Shown here in pieces: positions 43,867 to 54,208 of a stretch of DNA of 64,000 bases (position 1 is its first letter; every line of letters begins with the position of its first letter). Source of the stretch: Bacteroidia bacterium (GTDB lineage: Bacteria; Bacteroidota; Bacteroidia; UKL13-3); the NCBI GenBank assembly GCA_021740845.1, contig JAIOYZ010000008.1, positions 1 to 64,000 on the forward strand, in the 5' to 3' direction. Both the position numbers and the translations under genes were made by a program. The notes under the pieces are model-generated. The model was not told the DNA's origin. It did not search any database and saw only the letters and a program-made list of their open reading frames with translations.

Positions 43867-44625
43867 ATGGGAATTTTACCGCTGTCGGTTGTTATTATTA
43901 CTAGAAACGAAGAAGCAAATATAGAACGCTCTATCCGTTCTGTAATGCCCGTTTGCTCTGATATTGTGGTAGTAGACAGCGGAAGTATAGATAGAACCAA
44001 AGAAATTGCTTTGAGTCTTGGCGCAAGCGTTATCGAAAATCCTTGGCCCGGTTATTCCAAACAAAAGAACCTTGGAAATGCTCAAACCAAACACAATTAT
44101 ATCTTTAGCATTGATGCCGACGAATCCTTTTCACCTGAATTGTGTGAGGAACTAATAGCTTTATTTGGTTCAAACCGAATGAAACCACTATACCGCGTTA
44201 ACCTAATAAACCACTATTGTGGCAAACCTATAAAACATGGCGCCTGGTACCCTGATTGGCATTACCGCTTATTTGATAAACGCGTTTTGCACTGGACAGA
44301 AACCGACGATGTACACGAAGGATTGAATTGGAATGAACAAACTCCTAAAGAAAATTTAAAGGAACATTTGTTTCACCATACCACCAAAACAGATGCTTAT
44401 TACTTGCAAAAAATGGAGCAATATGCACTGTTATTTGCTACCAAAATGAAGGCAAAAGGAAAATCAAGTTCTATTGCGAAAGCCTACTCTAGCGCTGTTT
44501 TCAGGTTCTTTAAAGAATATTTTTTACAGTTGGGTTTCTTAGATGGAAGTGCAGGAATAAAAATTGCCAAAGCGCATTATATCTATACCCGCAACAAATA
44601 CCTTTATCTAAAAAAACTCAACTAA
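43867..44625 (+). CDS. Family 2 glycosyltransferase (WaaE/KdtX-like)
   Basis: A 252-residue GT-A enzyme: PLSVVIITRNEEANIERSIRSV at the start, VVVDSGSIDRTKEIA, and FSIDADESFSPEL, which is the metal-binding DxD, then HGAWYPDWHYRLFDKRVLHW typical of the lipopolysaccharide-core glucosyltransferase WaaE group. No membrane helix. It probably adds a sugar to lipopolysaccharide core or another glycolipid from a nucleotide sugar. Stands alone between two convergent or divergent metabolic genes. TAAACTTG just before the ATG is one base off the promoter consensus. Confidence 0.88.
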   Translation: MGILPLSVVIITRNEEANIERSIRSVMPVCSDIVVVDSGSIDRTKEIALSLGASVIENPWPGYSKQKNLGNAQTKHNYIFSIDADESFSPELCEELIALFGSNRMKPLYRVNLINHYCGKPIKHGAWYPDWHYRLFDKRVLHWTETDDVHEGLNWNEQTPKENLKEHLFHHTTKTDAYYLQKMEQYALLFATKMKAKGKSSSIAKAYSSAVFRFFKEYFLQLGFLDGSAGIKIAKAHYIYTRNKYLYLKKLN

Positions 44626-44639
44626 AAATAGAATTGCTC

Positions 44640-45857
44640 TTACAATCCCAATAACAATTTATTAGGATCAGTTCCTTGAGTTAATAACAAAGTTGGGTTC
44701 TCCAAACATTGTTTAACCTTTACCAAGAACCCTACAGATTCGCGACCATCAATAATTCTATGATCGTAACTTAGGGCAACGTACATAATTGGGCGAACCA
44801 CAATTTGCCCGTTTTGCACCACGGCACGTTCTACAATATTGTGCATTCCTAAAATTGCAGATTGTGGCGGATTAATAATTGGGGTACTTAACATAGAACC
44901 AAAAACACCACCATTTGTGATGGTGAAAGTTCCGCCAGTCATTTCTTCTAAACTCAATTTATTATCACGAGCTTTTCCAGCCAAACGCATTACTTCCGAT
45001 TCAATTTCGGCCAAAGAAAGACTCTCGGCATTTCTAATAACTGGAACTACCAAACCTTTGGGAGCACTAACTGCAATAGATACATCGCAATAATCGTGGT
45101 AGATAATTTCTTCTCCATTAAGGTAAGCATTTACGGCAGGGAATTGCTGTAAGGCCACGCAAACAGCTTTGGTAAAGAAGCTCATAAAACCTAGGTTCAC
45201 ACCATGAGTTTCTTTAAATTGAGCTTTGTATTGATTGCGCAAATCCATGATGGGTTTCATGTCTACTTCGTTAAAAGTAGTTAACATGGCCGTTTCATTT
45301 TTAGCTGCTACCAATCTTCTTGAAACCGTTTTGCGCAAGGAAGTCATTTTTTCAGTACGGTCGTTTCTGCCTTTGGTTTCATTGCTAGTTACTTTAAGTT
45401 CTGCTTTTAGGGCATCTATTTTTGTAATGCGGCCATCTTTGCCTGAACCAACTATTTGCTTGGCATCAATTCCTTTTTCTGCCAATATTTTTTGTGCGGC
45501 CGGACCAGCACTTCCACTAGCATAAGTAGTTTTTGTATCTTCTTTTTCGGCTTTTGTTTCTGCTTTTGGAGATTCTTTGGCAGCGGCTTTAGGTTCAGGA
45601 ACGGTAGCGCCTTCAGGGCGTTTGGCATCCGTATCTATTTCGGCAATTAACTCGCCAATGGCAATGGTATCGCCTTCATTTCCCTTGGTAGTAAGCACAC
45701 CAGCGGCTTCGGCATTTAGCTCAAAGGTGGCCTTATCGCTTTCTAATTCGCAAAGCAATTCATCCATTTCAACATAATCGCCTGATTTTTTATTCCATCT
45801 TGAAATTACTACTTCACTAATGGATTCGCCAACTGTAGGTACTTTTATTTGCAACAT
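44640..45857 (-). CDS. odhB: 2-oxoglutarate dehydrogenase E2 (dihydrolipoyl succinyltransferase)
   Basis: A 405-residue E2 with one lipoyl domain (lipoyl Lys42 in ELESDKATF), an Ala/Pro/Glu/Lys-rich linker, a peripheral subunit-binding domain (about residues 112-150, [25 protein letters not shown]) and the catalytic core with [11 protein letters not shown] (His366, Asp370). The core segment [30 protein letters not shown] is characteristic of succinyl- rather than acetyltransferase. It transfers succinyl to CoA in the TCA cycle. The E1 gene is not adjacent in the window. Confidence 0.94.
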   Translation of the reverse strand: MLQIKVPTVGESISEVVISRWNKKSGDYVEMDELLCELESDKATFELNAEAAGVLTTKGNEGDTIAIGELIAEIDTDAKRPEGATVPEPKAAAKESPKAETKAEKEDTKTTYASGSAGPAAQKILAEKGIDAKQIVGSGKDGRITKIDALKAELKVTSNETKGRNDRTEKMTSLRKTVSRRLVAAKNETAMLTTFNEVDMKPIMDLRNQYKAQFKETHGVNLGFMSFFTKAVCVALQQFPAVNAYLNGEEIIYHDYCDVSIAVSAPKGLVVPVIRNAESLSLAEIESEVMRLAGKARDNKLSLEEMTGGTFTITNGGVFGSMLSTPIINPPQSAILGMHNIVERAVVQNGQIVVRPIMYVALSYDHRIIDGRESVGFLVKVKQCLENPTLLLTQGTDPNKLLLGL

Positions 45858-45998
45858 AATTTTTTATAAAATCAGGTGCAAATAAAGCTAAACAAGCCTG
45901 ATAATTCAAATGAATGGAAGAAATGACCATAAATTAATATGTTATGAATTTGATTTAGACTTTATTTGCCTTTCAAATCTATCCTTAACTTCTCTATT

Positions 45999-46682
45999 AT
46001 GAAAAAAACGCTTTTACTGATTTTATTTTTCAATTACCTTAACCACAGCTTACTAAGTGCGCAGAATTCGGCGGACAGCATTCCAAAAAGGCATTTAGGG
46101 ATATCTGCCAATGCAGGTACCACCGGTTTTGGAGGAAGCCTAAACATTAAACTTGCCAAGAAAATTGAATTTAATATTGGCTATTCAATGATTAACTTAT
46201 CTACCAAACTAGAAACCACTTTTGATGGACAGACCGTTGATTTAACTGTAATTAATAAAAACAATTATACTTCATTTATTTTCAACCTCTATCCATCGGT
46301 AAATTCATCTTTTCATTTTCTCCTAGGAACGCTTTATTCTGGAAACCAATTTACTATTAGGGCAATTTCAAAAGATAGTCAAGATTACGGGCAAATAGTT
46401 TTTGCACCTGATCAATTGGGTGTTCTTATTTTTGACCTAAATGGTAATAAGTGGCAACCAATTGCTGGAATTGGATTTGGAAGATCTATACCAAACAAGA
46501 GATTGGGTTTTGGATTTGATTTGGGTGCAGCTTATATGGGCAAATTAAAATCAACCATCATTGCCGACAAAGCATTTGAACCAACTGCCAATGAAAGTAA
46601 TGAAGCTGTTTTAAACAATGCATTTTCAAGTATCAATTGGCTACCATTTATAAACTTTAGATTAAACATTAAATTATTTTAA
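45999..46682 (+). CDS. Exported outer-membrane beta-barrel-like protein
   Basis: A 227-residue protein with signal peptide MKKTLLLILFFNYLNHSLLSAQ. The mature sequence has alternating strands with glycine (ISANAGTTGFGGSLNIKLAKKIEFNIGYSMI, AGIGFGRSIPNKRLGFGFDLGAAYMG) and a last strand ending INFRLNIKLF, as in small eight-strand barrels. Function unknown. The start is the ATG at 45999 (a TTG 33 bases upstream is ignored). It ends 3 bases before the lipoprotein gene, so the two form an operon and may act together in the outer membrane. Confidence 0.78.
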   Translation: MKKTLLLILFFNYLNHSLLSAQNSADSIPKRHLGISANAGTTGFGGSLNIKLAKKIEFNIGYSMINLSTKLETTFDGQTVDLTVINKNNYTSFIFNLYPSVNSSFHFLLGTLYSGNQFTIRAISKDSQDYGQIVFAPDQLGVLIFDLNGNKWQPIAGIGFGRSIPNKRLGFGFDLGAAYMGKLKSTIIADKAFEPTANESNEAVLNNAFSSINWLPFINFRLNIKLF

Positions 46683-46685
46683 GTA

Positions 46686-48629
46686 ATGAAAAAAATATTT
46701 ATACCCTTAACAATACTTGTTAGTATTTTTTTATTTCAATGGTCGTGCAAAAATCCACTGAATGAGCTAAGTGATTTTAAGCTAAACATTAATGGTGGTG
46801 CATTAATAAATCCAATTGCCAATATTAATTTTGCCTACGACGATAGTTCTACCGTTAAGCCAAACAATATTAGAGTTTCCTTTACCGGAAATGGCGCCAA
46901 GTATATTTACGACGAATTTGGTCAGCACCTTTTCAAAGTTGCACCAGATGGCAGTTTAAAAATAATTTTAGGTCCTAACGCCAACCCAACAAAAGACAAT
47001 CCAATAATGGTTAGAATTTCTGTAACCGCCGACGATTGTTTACCATTTGAAGATTATATTTACATATTTGATAGAAATGAAATGCGAATTACGTTTCTAC
47101 TTACCAAAGAAATTAATGCACCAGCCAATATAAAGGTTCAAAATTACAGTGCTAATTTCTTAGGCAAAAAAGCCAGTGATTCATTGGTTCTTGAGCATAC
47201 AAATAAAGAAGGAATTACCTTTAAATTTACTTATCCTAAACAGGGTGTTATTTTTGTAAATCGTGAGGATATTTATTTCTATGAGGATGAAATTAAAACA
47301 GTGAAGGTTCCTATTAAAAGAGATACTACCGTTTTGGATACCGTTACCATTGTTAAAAACGCAACTAGATTCCACAACAACCAACCCATTGATGGAACTG
47401 CAGAACGCATTTTAGCTCCAGTAAAGAAAACTCTAACCATAGGATATTGGGATTCTAGCTATGCAGTGCCTGTATTAAGAAGGCAAACCATCTGTGATAC
47501 TATTCCTGTTCAAAATGTAAACGCAACTGTTTATTCAAATGCAAGTGATATAGTTTTTGCAAGTGGATTTTACGACGAAAATGGCCTATATGTAGATAAG
47601 CCTAGAAAATTTGTTGGCGCTATTCAAGTTCCTAGTGTATATTTTTATACCAATGATAAAAAAGGCCATGTTTACCCAATTTATTCAGGTGCACAAAAAG
47701 GTCCAACCATTGAGGTTAGCTTTAATGAAGCTGCCAATTATAATTTATTTATGAGTGGTACTGGTTACAATAAAGAAACCAATAGGTATTTTGCAGTTGA
47801 ATCTGTGGTGCCTGCCACCGATATTAAATTGGATGCCAACAGACAATTTAAATTTGAGAACGATCTTTTTTACACCAATTATTTCTTTTTCTTTAAAACC
47901 ATTGAGGCTGGTTGCGGCTTTGGTTTAATTAATTGGAATACAAAAGATATTGATTTACTAAACTTTGATATTGAATATTCTGTTCAAACCAAACACCAAT
48001 ATCTTTGGGGTAGATTCTCTCCTTACCATCCAGAAGATGGAATTAGAATAGCCTCTTTTAATGGTGAAGACGAGGCAACCATAAGAGTAACTTTAGACCA
48101 TTCGCTAAATAAATGCGAAGGCAAACCTTTGCTTTACCAAAAAACAGAAAAAATAAACACCTGTAGTTATATAAATACTCCTTATATATTTAATGTAGAT
48201 TATAATACAGATGACTTTATGAGTAAATACACTTTCGCTCCATTGGAAGTTACAACAGATTTAATTTGTAAAACCGGAAGTAAGGTTACTTTACCAGATC
48301 AAACCATAAACTTTAGAAGAGAAGGCTGCCCAGAAATTACTGGTAAACTATACCTAAACGGTGGTAAAGGGAAATATTCTTTATTACCAGATATTGAATA
48401 TACCATGTTTGTTTATAGTCCAGAAAACCAGCAAGAGCTTTCTAATACTTTTAAACTTACAGGCAAAGCATCAGAAACCATTTTAGGTTTAATTAAAAAC
48501 TCAAGCGGTACCGTTACAGATACTGCCTATATTGGTAAAATACAGTATGATGCCGGAACTAGAAAATACAACTTACATGTAGATTTATTTAACAAGGTAT
48601 TTAAATATAAAATACCTGGTTGCAATTAA
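46686..48629 (+). CDS. Large hypothetical lipoprotein, 647 aa
   Basis: A lipoprotein with signal ITILVSIFLFQWSC-like segment (lipobox Cys at residue 21) followed by KNPLNELSDF. The mature protein is beta-rich; early parts (NINFAYDDSSTVKPNNIRVSFTGNGAKYIYDEFGQ) look like a carbohydrate- or protein-binding sandwich, and a region with RRQTICDTIPVQNVNATVYSNASD and several DxD pairs follows. No family recognised. It is the second gene of an operon with the barrel protein at 45999 and ends at a terminator. Likely surface or periplasmic. Confidence 0.78.
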   Translation: MKKIFIPLTILVSIFLFQWSCKNPLNELSDFKLNINGGALINPIANINFAYDDSSTVKPNNIRVSFTGNGAKYIYDEFGQHLFKVAPDGSLKIILGPNANPTKDNPIMVRISVTADDCLPFEDYIYIFDRNEMRITFLLTKEINAPANIKVQNYSANFLGKKASDSLVLEHTNKEGITFKFTYPKQGVIFVNREDIYFYEDEIKTVKVPIKRDTTVLDTVTIVKNATRFHNNQPIDGTAERILAPVKKTLTIGYWDSSYAVPVLRRQTICDTIPVQNVNATVYSNASDIVFASGFYDENGLYVDKPRKFVGAIQVPSVYFYTNDKKGHVYPIYSGAQKGPTIEVSFNEAANYNLFMSGTGYNKETNRYFAVESVVPATDIKLDANRQFKFENDLFYTNYFFFFKTIEAGCGFGLINWNTKDIDLLNFDIEYSVQTKHQYLWGRFSPYHPEDGIRIASFNGEDEATIRVTLDHSLNKCEGKPLLYQKTEKINTCSYINTPYIFNVDYNTDDFMSKYTFAPLEVTTDLICKTGSKVTLPDQTINFRREGCPEITGKLYLNGGKGKYSLLPDIEYTMFVYSPENQQELSNTFKLTGKASETILGLIKNSSGTVTDTAYIGKIQYDAGTRKYNLHVDLFNKVFKYKIPGCN

Positions 48630-48945
48630 AATTTTCATCTAAAATAGAAAACAAAAAAGCGGTTAAAGAATCATCTTAACCGCTTTTTTTATACCATTAA
48701 ATTGAACTACATCAATACTAGTTTCAATAATTTATTTCTTACTGTATTCAAATATCCAATTCTAAAAACCAAAGGATTAGGGTAAACAATATTACTTTTA
48801 AAAATGGCAATTCTTGGTTCAAACCGTAACATTTTTATTATTTCTGTTTGAACCAACCCAAACTAAACCAAGGGATTCTACAAACCGAATAGTCTCAAAA
48901 TTCGTTGAAACAAATTTAATGAGGCATGGCTTTTAGAATCTACCT
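48630..48945. other. Gap with terminator and palindrome words
   Basis: A 316-base gap between convergent genes. It holds the terminator at 48653-48690, the word GGTTCAAACC at 48816-48825 and a near copy (TGTTTGAACC) about 30 bases later. No coding sequence seen. Confidence 0.6.
48653..48690 (+). terminator. Rho-independent terminator
   Basis: AAAAAAGCGGTTAAGA-like arm pairs with TCTTAACCGCTTTTTTT (stem AAGCGGTTAA/TTAACCGCTT). It ends the 45999-48629 operon. Confidence 0.88.
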
Positions 48946-50157
48946 CTATGCCTTCTTCTTTAGTTTGGGATGGTGCTTTTTTCTGAGACGATTGCCTAAA
49001 TCACTCATGGCGTTCATAAAATAAATATAGGCATCATAAGGAGAATCGTAAGGACTAAAATACTTGTGTACATCTCCATCTGCCCAATACTTGGTGCACA
49101 TATAATAGAAATGATCGCTGGTAAGCATTTTCTTCCAAGTATCTAAAAGCTCTTTGTCGTTGCTATCGTAAATTTCTTGCTCTAATTCATATATTTTAGC
49201 AATGGCTTCATCTTGCATTGGGTTACCCAACCAAGCAGATAAATCGCGCTCGGTATCTGCCCAAGATATCAAATGATGTGCATCGTAAACATCTCTTACA
49301 GGGTAGGCCGCTGCTGTTTCTGAAACGGTTTTAAAATCAAAATCAGGATGCTTTAAAACATAACCTGGCATATAACGCATAAACTCAAAAATACCCGATT
49401 GCGCCCATTGGTGTTCGCCAAATGTTTCGTAATCCATAAACAAGTTAATGGTTTCGCCATGACCAGCAACTGAGTGCACCCACTCGGCATAGCGTTCTGC
49501 GGTTAGCGGCCATTCGCTCCAATTTCTATCGCTAAACCTAAAGGCAATATCATCGCTCAAACGGTAGTTTTTCAATAAAGATTTTATCTTAGTTACATTA
49601 GGAGCTTTGTATAAATGATTGGGTGATCTATCGCCCAATAAGCGATCTACACCTTCACAAATAATGGCATCGTAACCCATGTCTTCTATTACTTTGGCCA
49701 ATTCATTATTGTATTGCAACTCTGTATTTCTAAACACTTTTGGCTCTTGTTTAAAATACTTTTTAATCAATTGCCTGTGCTGTTCTATCTGCCTTTTAAA
49801 CTCTTCTCTCGAAAAAATAAAAGCCAAAGAATGGTAATAGGTTTCAGAAATAAATTCAACACAACCTGTATTTGCCAACTCAATAAACGATTGCAAAACA
49901 TCTGGGCGCCATTCGGCAAATTGTTCTAAAGCAACTCCACTAATAGAATAGCTTATCTTAAATTTACCTTGGTGTTTTTCAATAAGCTCTAACATTAACT
50001 TATTGGTAGGTATATAGCATTTGTCTGAAACCTTGTTCAATACTTCGCGGTTCTTCTCATCATCTAAGTAAGAATGGTTTGAACCAATATCAAAAAAAGT
50101 ATATTCTTTTAAGCGATATGGTTGGTGTACCTGAAAATAAAAGCAAATAGATGGCAT
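48946..50157 (-). CDS. GH57-family alpha-amylase/glucan enzyme
   Basis: A 403-residue glycoside hydrolase family 57 protein. The conserved regions are seen in order: FQVHQPYRL (11-16), GCVEFISETYYHSL, VFRNTELQYNN with the presumed nucleophile Glu146, and NLFMDYETFGEHQ with the presumed acid Asp242. Length is that of the short alpha-amylase type. It cleaves or transfers alpha-1,4-glucan. It follows the GT4 gene on the same strand after 62 bases, with the GH31 gene divergent, making an intracellular glycogen or maltodextrin set. No signal peptide. Confidence 0.9.
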   Translation of the reverse strand: MPSICFYFQVHQPYRLKEYTFFDIGSNHSYLDDEKNREVLNKVSDKCYIPTNKLMLELIEKHQGKFKISYSISGVALEQFAEWRPDVLQSFIELANTGCVEFISETYYHSLAFIFSREEFKRQIEQHRQLIKKYFKQEPKVFRNTELQYNNELAKVIEDMGYDAIICEGVDRLLGDRSPNHLYKAPNVTKIKSLLKNYRLSDDIAFRFSDRNWSEWPLTAERYAEWVHSVAGHGETINLFMDYETFGEHQWAQSGIFEFMRYMPGYVLKHPDFDFKTVSETAAAYPVRDVYDAHHLISWADTERDLSAWLGNPMQDEAIAKIYELEQEIYDSNDKELLDTWKKMLTSDHFYYMCTKYWADGDVHKYFSPYDSPYDAYIYFMNAMSDLGNRLRKKHHPKLKKKA

Positions 50158-50219
50158 ATAATTAATTTTTTATTTTTTACTAGTTATGGTTTGTTTTTAG
50201 GTTCAAACCGAAACCTTTT

Positions 50220-51506
50220 TTACTCTTGTTCATCAAATATGGATTGGTAAACATGCATTACTTTTTGCGCACAATTTTCCCAAGTAATACTTTCTAAACT
50301 ATGTGCATTGGCATCCACCACACTTTTCTTTAATCCTTTGTAATCAAGTGCAGCCATAATGTATTCTGCAAATTTATCTACATCCCAAACATCAATTTTT
50401 AAGCTTCCATTTAACACTTCTGCCACTCCTGATGTTTTAGAAATAATAGTAGGAATGCCATATTGAACCGCCTCAACAGCACTTAAACCAAATGGCTCGC
50501 TCACACTTGGCATGCAATACACATCTGCAATGGCCAAAAGCTCATTGAGCATTTTCTTATTTAGAAAACCTGTAAAGAAAAACTTATCGCCAATACCATA
50601 AGAAGCGGTGCGTTCTATCATGGGTCGTAACAAATCTCCACTACCGGCTAAAACAAACTTGGTATTGGGATGTATGCTCAAAACTTTTCTTGCTGCCTCT
50701 ACAAAATACTCAGGACCTTTTTGCATAGTAACTCTACCAAAGAATATAACTAAGTTTCCTTCGAATGGTTTATTCTTAACCGTATGTTTCACTGCTTCAA
50801 TTCCGTTGTGCACAGGCATAATTTTACTTGGGTCAACCCCATAATGCTTGGCACAAATTTCACCAGTATAATGACTTACCGGAATAATTCTATCTGCCAA
50901 TTCCATGGCACGTTTTTCCAAATCCCAAACCCAATTTTTGCTATGCTCTCCTGCCCTATCGTATTCTGTACTATGAACATGAAGCACCAAAGGTTTGCCT
51001 GTTCTAATTTTCAATTCCATGGCTGGCAAAAACGTCATCCAATCATGTGCATGTATTACATCAAACTTGGTACGCAAGCAATATTGAACCGAAATTCTGG
51101 CAAACTCAATTACCTTTTTAATTACATCGCCGCCATATAAATCATCAATTTCAAATGGAGTTACCTCGCCATGAAAAACATCGTAGAACTTTTTGTCGAT
51201 AAACTCATTTTCTGCGATGCGTGTATAAGGCCCAAATCCGGCACCCTTGTGCATGCGCATTTCAGGGAAACTGTAATGAATCTCTTTTTTAAACAATTCC
51301 TCCAATTCATTTTTCCCAATGCTGTTCAAACCCACCAATTCAATATTGGGGATATTAAAATCGGGAACATTTTTGGGAATTATCATTTTTACATCTGCCA
51401 AAGGAGCCATGGCTTTGCATAAACCAAGAGTGGCAACTCCTAGTCCGCCAGAAATTACGGGTGGAAACTCCCAACCGAACATCAATACTTTGATGCGCTT
51501 TTTCAT
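50220..51506 (-). CDS. Family 4 glycosyltransferase, glycogen synthase-like
   Basis: A 428-residue GT-B enzyme. The start KVLMFGWEFPPVISGGLGVATLGLCKAM has the KxGG-like glycine loop, HAHDWMTFLPA follows, then LVIFFGRVTMQKGPEYFVEAA and the EPFGLSAVE motif (Glu337 and Glu345) that binds the sugar nucleotide. It is of the bacterial glycogen synthase-related group that uses UDP- or ADP-glucose. Paired with the GH57 gene downstream, which supports a role in storage glucan. The alternative is a cell-wall or trehalose-type transferase; neighbours make glucan more likely. Confidence 0.85.
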   Translation of the reverse strand: MKKRIKVLMFGWEFPPVISGGLGVATLGLCKAMAPLADVKMIIPKNVPDFNIPNIELVGLNSIGKNELEELFKKEIHYSFPEMRMHKGAGFGPYTRIAENEFIDKKFYDVFHGEVTPFEIDDLYGGDVIKKVIEFARISVQYCLRTKFDVIHAHDWMTFLPAMELKIRTGKPLVLHVHSTEYDRAGEHSKNWVWDLEKRAMELADRIIPVSHYTGEICAKHYGVDPSKIMPVHNGIEAVKHTVKNKPFEGNLVIFFGRVTMQKGPEYFVEAARKVLSIHPNTKFVLAGSGDLLRPMIERTASYGIGDKFFFTGFLNKKMLNELLAIADVYCMPSVSEPFGLSAVEAVQYGIPTIISKTSGVAEVLNGSLKIDVWDVDKFAEYIMAALDYKGLKKSVVDANAHSLESITWENCAQKVMHVYQSIFDEQE

Positions 51507-51673
51507 TTCAAAAACATTATTTTTCTGTTATTTTTTGCAAGAGTAGTCAGCTAACTAAAACTTGACGATAACTTACAAATAAATTTTTATTAATTTGAAT
51601 ACACAATCCTTAGATTGCGTAACAAGAAAACGAAAATTTAGTTAAAATAAAAGTATTTTTATTCAAATCATAC

Positions 51674-54070
51674 ATGCAAGCTCAGTCGAAATACTCTATA
51701 AAATATTTCCCAGGTAAAGTTGAATCTTACAAAAAAGAAGGGAACTTTTTCTATTTTTTCTCCCAAGAAACCCATCTAGAGATTAAACTCAACACCGACT
51801 CAATTTTCCGGTTTAGATATGCTCCCGAAGGATTCTTTCAAAAGGATTTTTCTTATGGCATCAATCCTGAATTTAAGATAAAGCTAATATCAGTTGACTT
51901 TAGAGACCTTCCAGAATTTTATGAAATAGAAACCACCATGGTTATTTGTCAAATTAGAAAAGACAATATGGCCATTAAATTAATGGATAAAAACCATGAA
52001 ATAATTCTGGAAGACGAATTGGGTTTTCATTGGCAACATTACTTGGTTAAAGGTGGTAAAATAAACTACTGCAGCAAGAAAATTCAATCCGATGAATCCT
52101 ACTACGGAATGGGCGATAAGCCTACAGAACTCAACCTTCGTGGCAAGTATTTAGAGAATTATGGTCAGGATGTATATGGTTTCCAAAAAGACCAAGATCC
52201 TTTGTATAAAAACATTCCTTTTTACATGGGTTTGCATAGCAATGGAAAACATGGCTATGGTATTTTCTTTGATAATTCTTTCCGCACTATTTTCGATTTT
52301 GGCAAAGAGCAAAACGATGTTTGCAGCTATTGGTCGCGCGGGGGTGAAATGAATTATTATTTTATCTACGGACCAAAATTAATTAACGTAGTTGAGCAAT
52401 ACGGCATGCTCACTGGAACCCACGAACTACCGCCACTTTGGGCTTTAGGTTACCACCAATGTAAATGGAGTTATTACCCAGAAAGCAAGGTTAGAGAAAT
52501 TACAGATGAATTTAGAAAACGTAAAATTCCTTGCGATGTAATTTACCTCGACATTGATTATATGGAAGGCTTTAGGTGTTTTACTTGGAGCAAAGAGTAC
52601 TTTCCTGAACCTAAAAAACTACTCAGCGATTTAAGCGAAAAAGGATTTAAAACCGTAGTTATTATTGACCCAGGTATTAAAATCGATAAAGACTACGATA
52701 TCTGGAAACAAGGAATTGCCAAAGATTATTTCTGTAAGCGTGCCGATGGAACTTTAATGGAAGGCGATGTTTGGCCTGGCAAATGCCATTTCCCAGATTT
52801 TACCAATCCAGAAGTTAGAGAATGGTGGAGCAATTTATTTGAAGGCTTAATAGACAATGGCGTAAAAGGGGTTTGGAACGATATGAACGAACCTGCCGTT
52901 TTTGAAATTGGCACTTTCCCAGAAGATGTTCGCCATGATTATGATGGAAACCCTTGCAGTCACAGAAAAGCACATAATGTTTATGGAATGCAAATGGCAC
53001 GTGCCACCTACGAAGGCTTAAAGAAATTCTTAATGCCAAGTAGGCCTTTTGTTATAACTCGTTCTGGCTATAGCGGCTTGCAACGTTTCTCTAGCGTTTG
53101 GACGGGTGATAATACCGCAACGTGGGAACAATTGTGGATTGCCAATGTGCAATGCCAACGACTTGCAGTTTCGGGCGTTTCCTTTGCCGGTAGCGATGTG
53201 GGCGGATTTATTGGCGAACCAGATGGTGAATTATATACCCGCTGGATGCAATTGGCAACTTTCCATACTTTCTTTAGAACACACAGTGCTGGCAACGAAA
53301 CTCAGTTTAACCAAGAGCCTTGGAGCTTTGGTAGTAAATACGAATTCATCGTTAAAAAATTCTTGCATTTGCGCTATCAATTATTGCCATATATGTATAC
53401 TGCTTTTTGGCAACATACCACTTATGGCACTCCCGTAATTCGTCCTATTGCTTATTTGGATCAAACCGACCCTGATACCAGAAACCGCATTGACGAATTT
53501 GGTTTTGGAGACCATATGCTGATTTGCCCTGTTTTAAAACCAGGTGCCAACGAACGCACTGTTTATCTACCAAAAGGTGTTTGGTACCATTTGTGGAACG
53601 ACCACGAATACAAAGGTGGCAAAGAATACAAAGTAACTTGCCCTATTGATAGAATTCCAGTATTTGTTAAAGCTGGTTCTGTTATTCCTTATTATCCTAA
53701 AATGCAATATGTAGGCGAGTTAGAAATTACCGAGCTGACCCTAAATATTTATTATACCAAGGAAAACAATGTGCTTAGCGTTATGTACGAAGATGCTGGA
53801 GATAACTACGGTTATAGAGCTGGCTTGTTTAATCACCATCGTTTTTATGTAAGTGGAAATGCCAAGAATTTAATATTTAGTCAGATTTTAGAAGAAGGAA
53901 ATTACCAGACAACTTACAAGAATTACAAATTGGTTTTCCATGGCATCCCATTCGATTGCCAAGAGGTGGTAATTGATGGAAAAATCACCAAGTTAACAGA
54001 ACGTAATTTTGCGGTTGGTACCATAAAAATCAAGGCAGATAAAACCTTCCAAAGGGTTATACTTCGTTAG
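51674..54070 (+). CDS. GH31-family alpha-glucosidase
   Basis: A 798-residue glycoside hydrolase family 31 enzyme. The catalytic nucleophile is Asp403 in VWNDMNEP and the acid/base Asp508 in FAGSDVGGF; PLWALGYHQCKWSYYPE and IDYMEGFRCFTW are the usual substrate-site segments. It removes alpha-linked glucose from the non-reducing ends of oligosaccharides. No signal peptide, so intracellular, in step with the GH57 and GT4 genes that are divergently encoded with a 167-base shared region. Single-gene unit. Confidence 0.95.
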   Translation: MQAQSKYSIKYFPGKVESYKKEGNFFYFFSQETHLEIKLNTDSIFRFRYAPEGFFQKDFSYGINPEFKIKLISVDFRDLPEFYEIETTMVICQIRKDNMAIKLMDKNHEIILEDELGFHWQHYLVKGGKINYCSKKIQSDESYYGMGDKPTELNLRGKYLENYGQDVYGFQKDQDPLYKNIPFYMGLHSNGKHGYGIFFDNSFRTIFDFGKEQNDVCSYWSRGGEMNYYFIYGPKLINVVEQYGMLTGTHELPPLWALGYHQCKWSYYPESKVREITDEFRKRKIPCDVIYLDIDYMEGFRCFTWSKEYFPEPKKLLSDLSEKGFKTVVIIDPGIKIDKDYDIWKQGIAKDYFCKRADGTLMEGDVWPGKCHFPDFTNPEVREWWSNLFEGLIDNGVKGVWNDMNEPAVFEIGTFPEDVRHDYDGNPCSHRKAHNVYGMQMARATYEGLKKFLMPSRPFVITRSGYSGLQRFSSVWTGDNTATWEQLWIANVQCQRLAVSGVSFAGSDVGGFIGEPDGELYTRWMQLATFHTFFRTHSAGNETQFNQEPWSFGSKYEFIVKKFLHLRYQLLPYMYTAFWQHTTYGTPVIRPIAYLDQTDPDTRNRIDEFGFGDHMLICPVLKPGANERTVYLPKGVWYHLWNDHEYKGGKEYKVTCPIDRIPVFVKAGSVIPYYPKMQYVGELEITELTLNIYYTKENNVLSVMYEDAGDNYGYRAGLFNHHRFYVSGNAKNLIFSQILEEGNYQTTYKNYKLVFHGIPFDCQEVVIDGKITKLTERNFAVGTIKIKADKTFQRVILR

Positions 54071-54187
54071 TTTTTTCGGTTTGAACCAAGCGCATTTTTG
54101 AACTAAAAAGGACCTCTATCTAGTTTAAGAAATTATTACTTTTTCATTAACCTTTTCCTTTAAATAATTAACGCAACATGAGAAATC

Positions 54188-54195
54188 TACTTTTG
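54188..54195 (+). promoter_or_regulatory. -7 box TACTTTTG of the epimerase gene
   Basis: Exact TAnnTTTG, 13 bases before the ATG at 54209. A palindrome GGGATATCCC lies between the box and the start codon. Confidence 0.5.
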
Positions 54196-54208
54196 TGGGA
54201 TATCCCAT

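Noticed and set aside
51674-54070. Secreted alpha-glucosidase of a Sus-like locus
   Set aside because: No signal peptide is present and there are no SusC/SusD genes; the neighbours are intracellular glucan enzymes.
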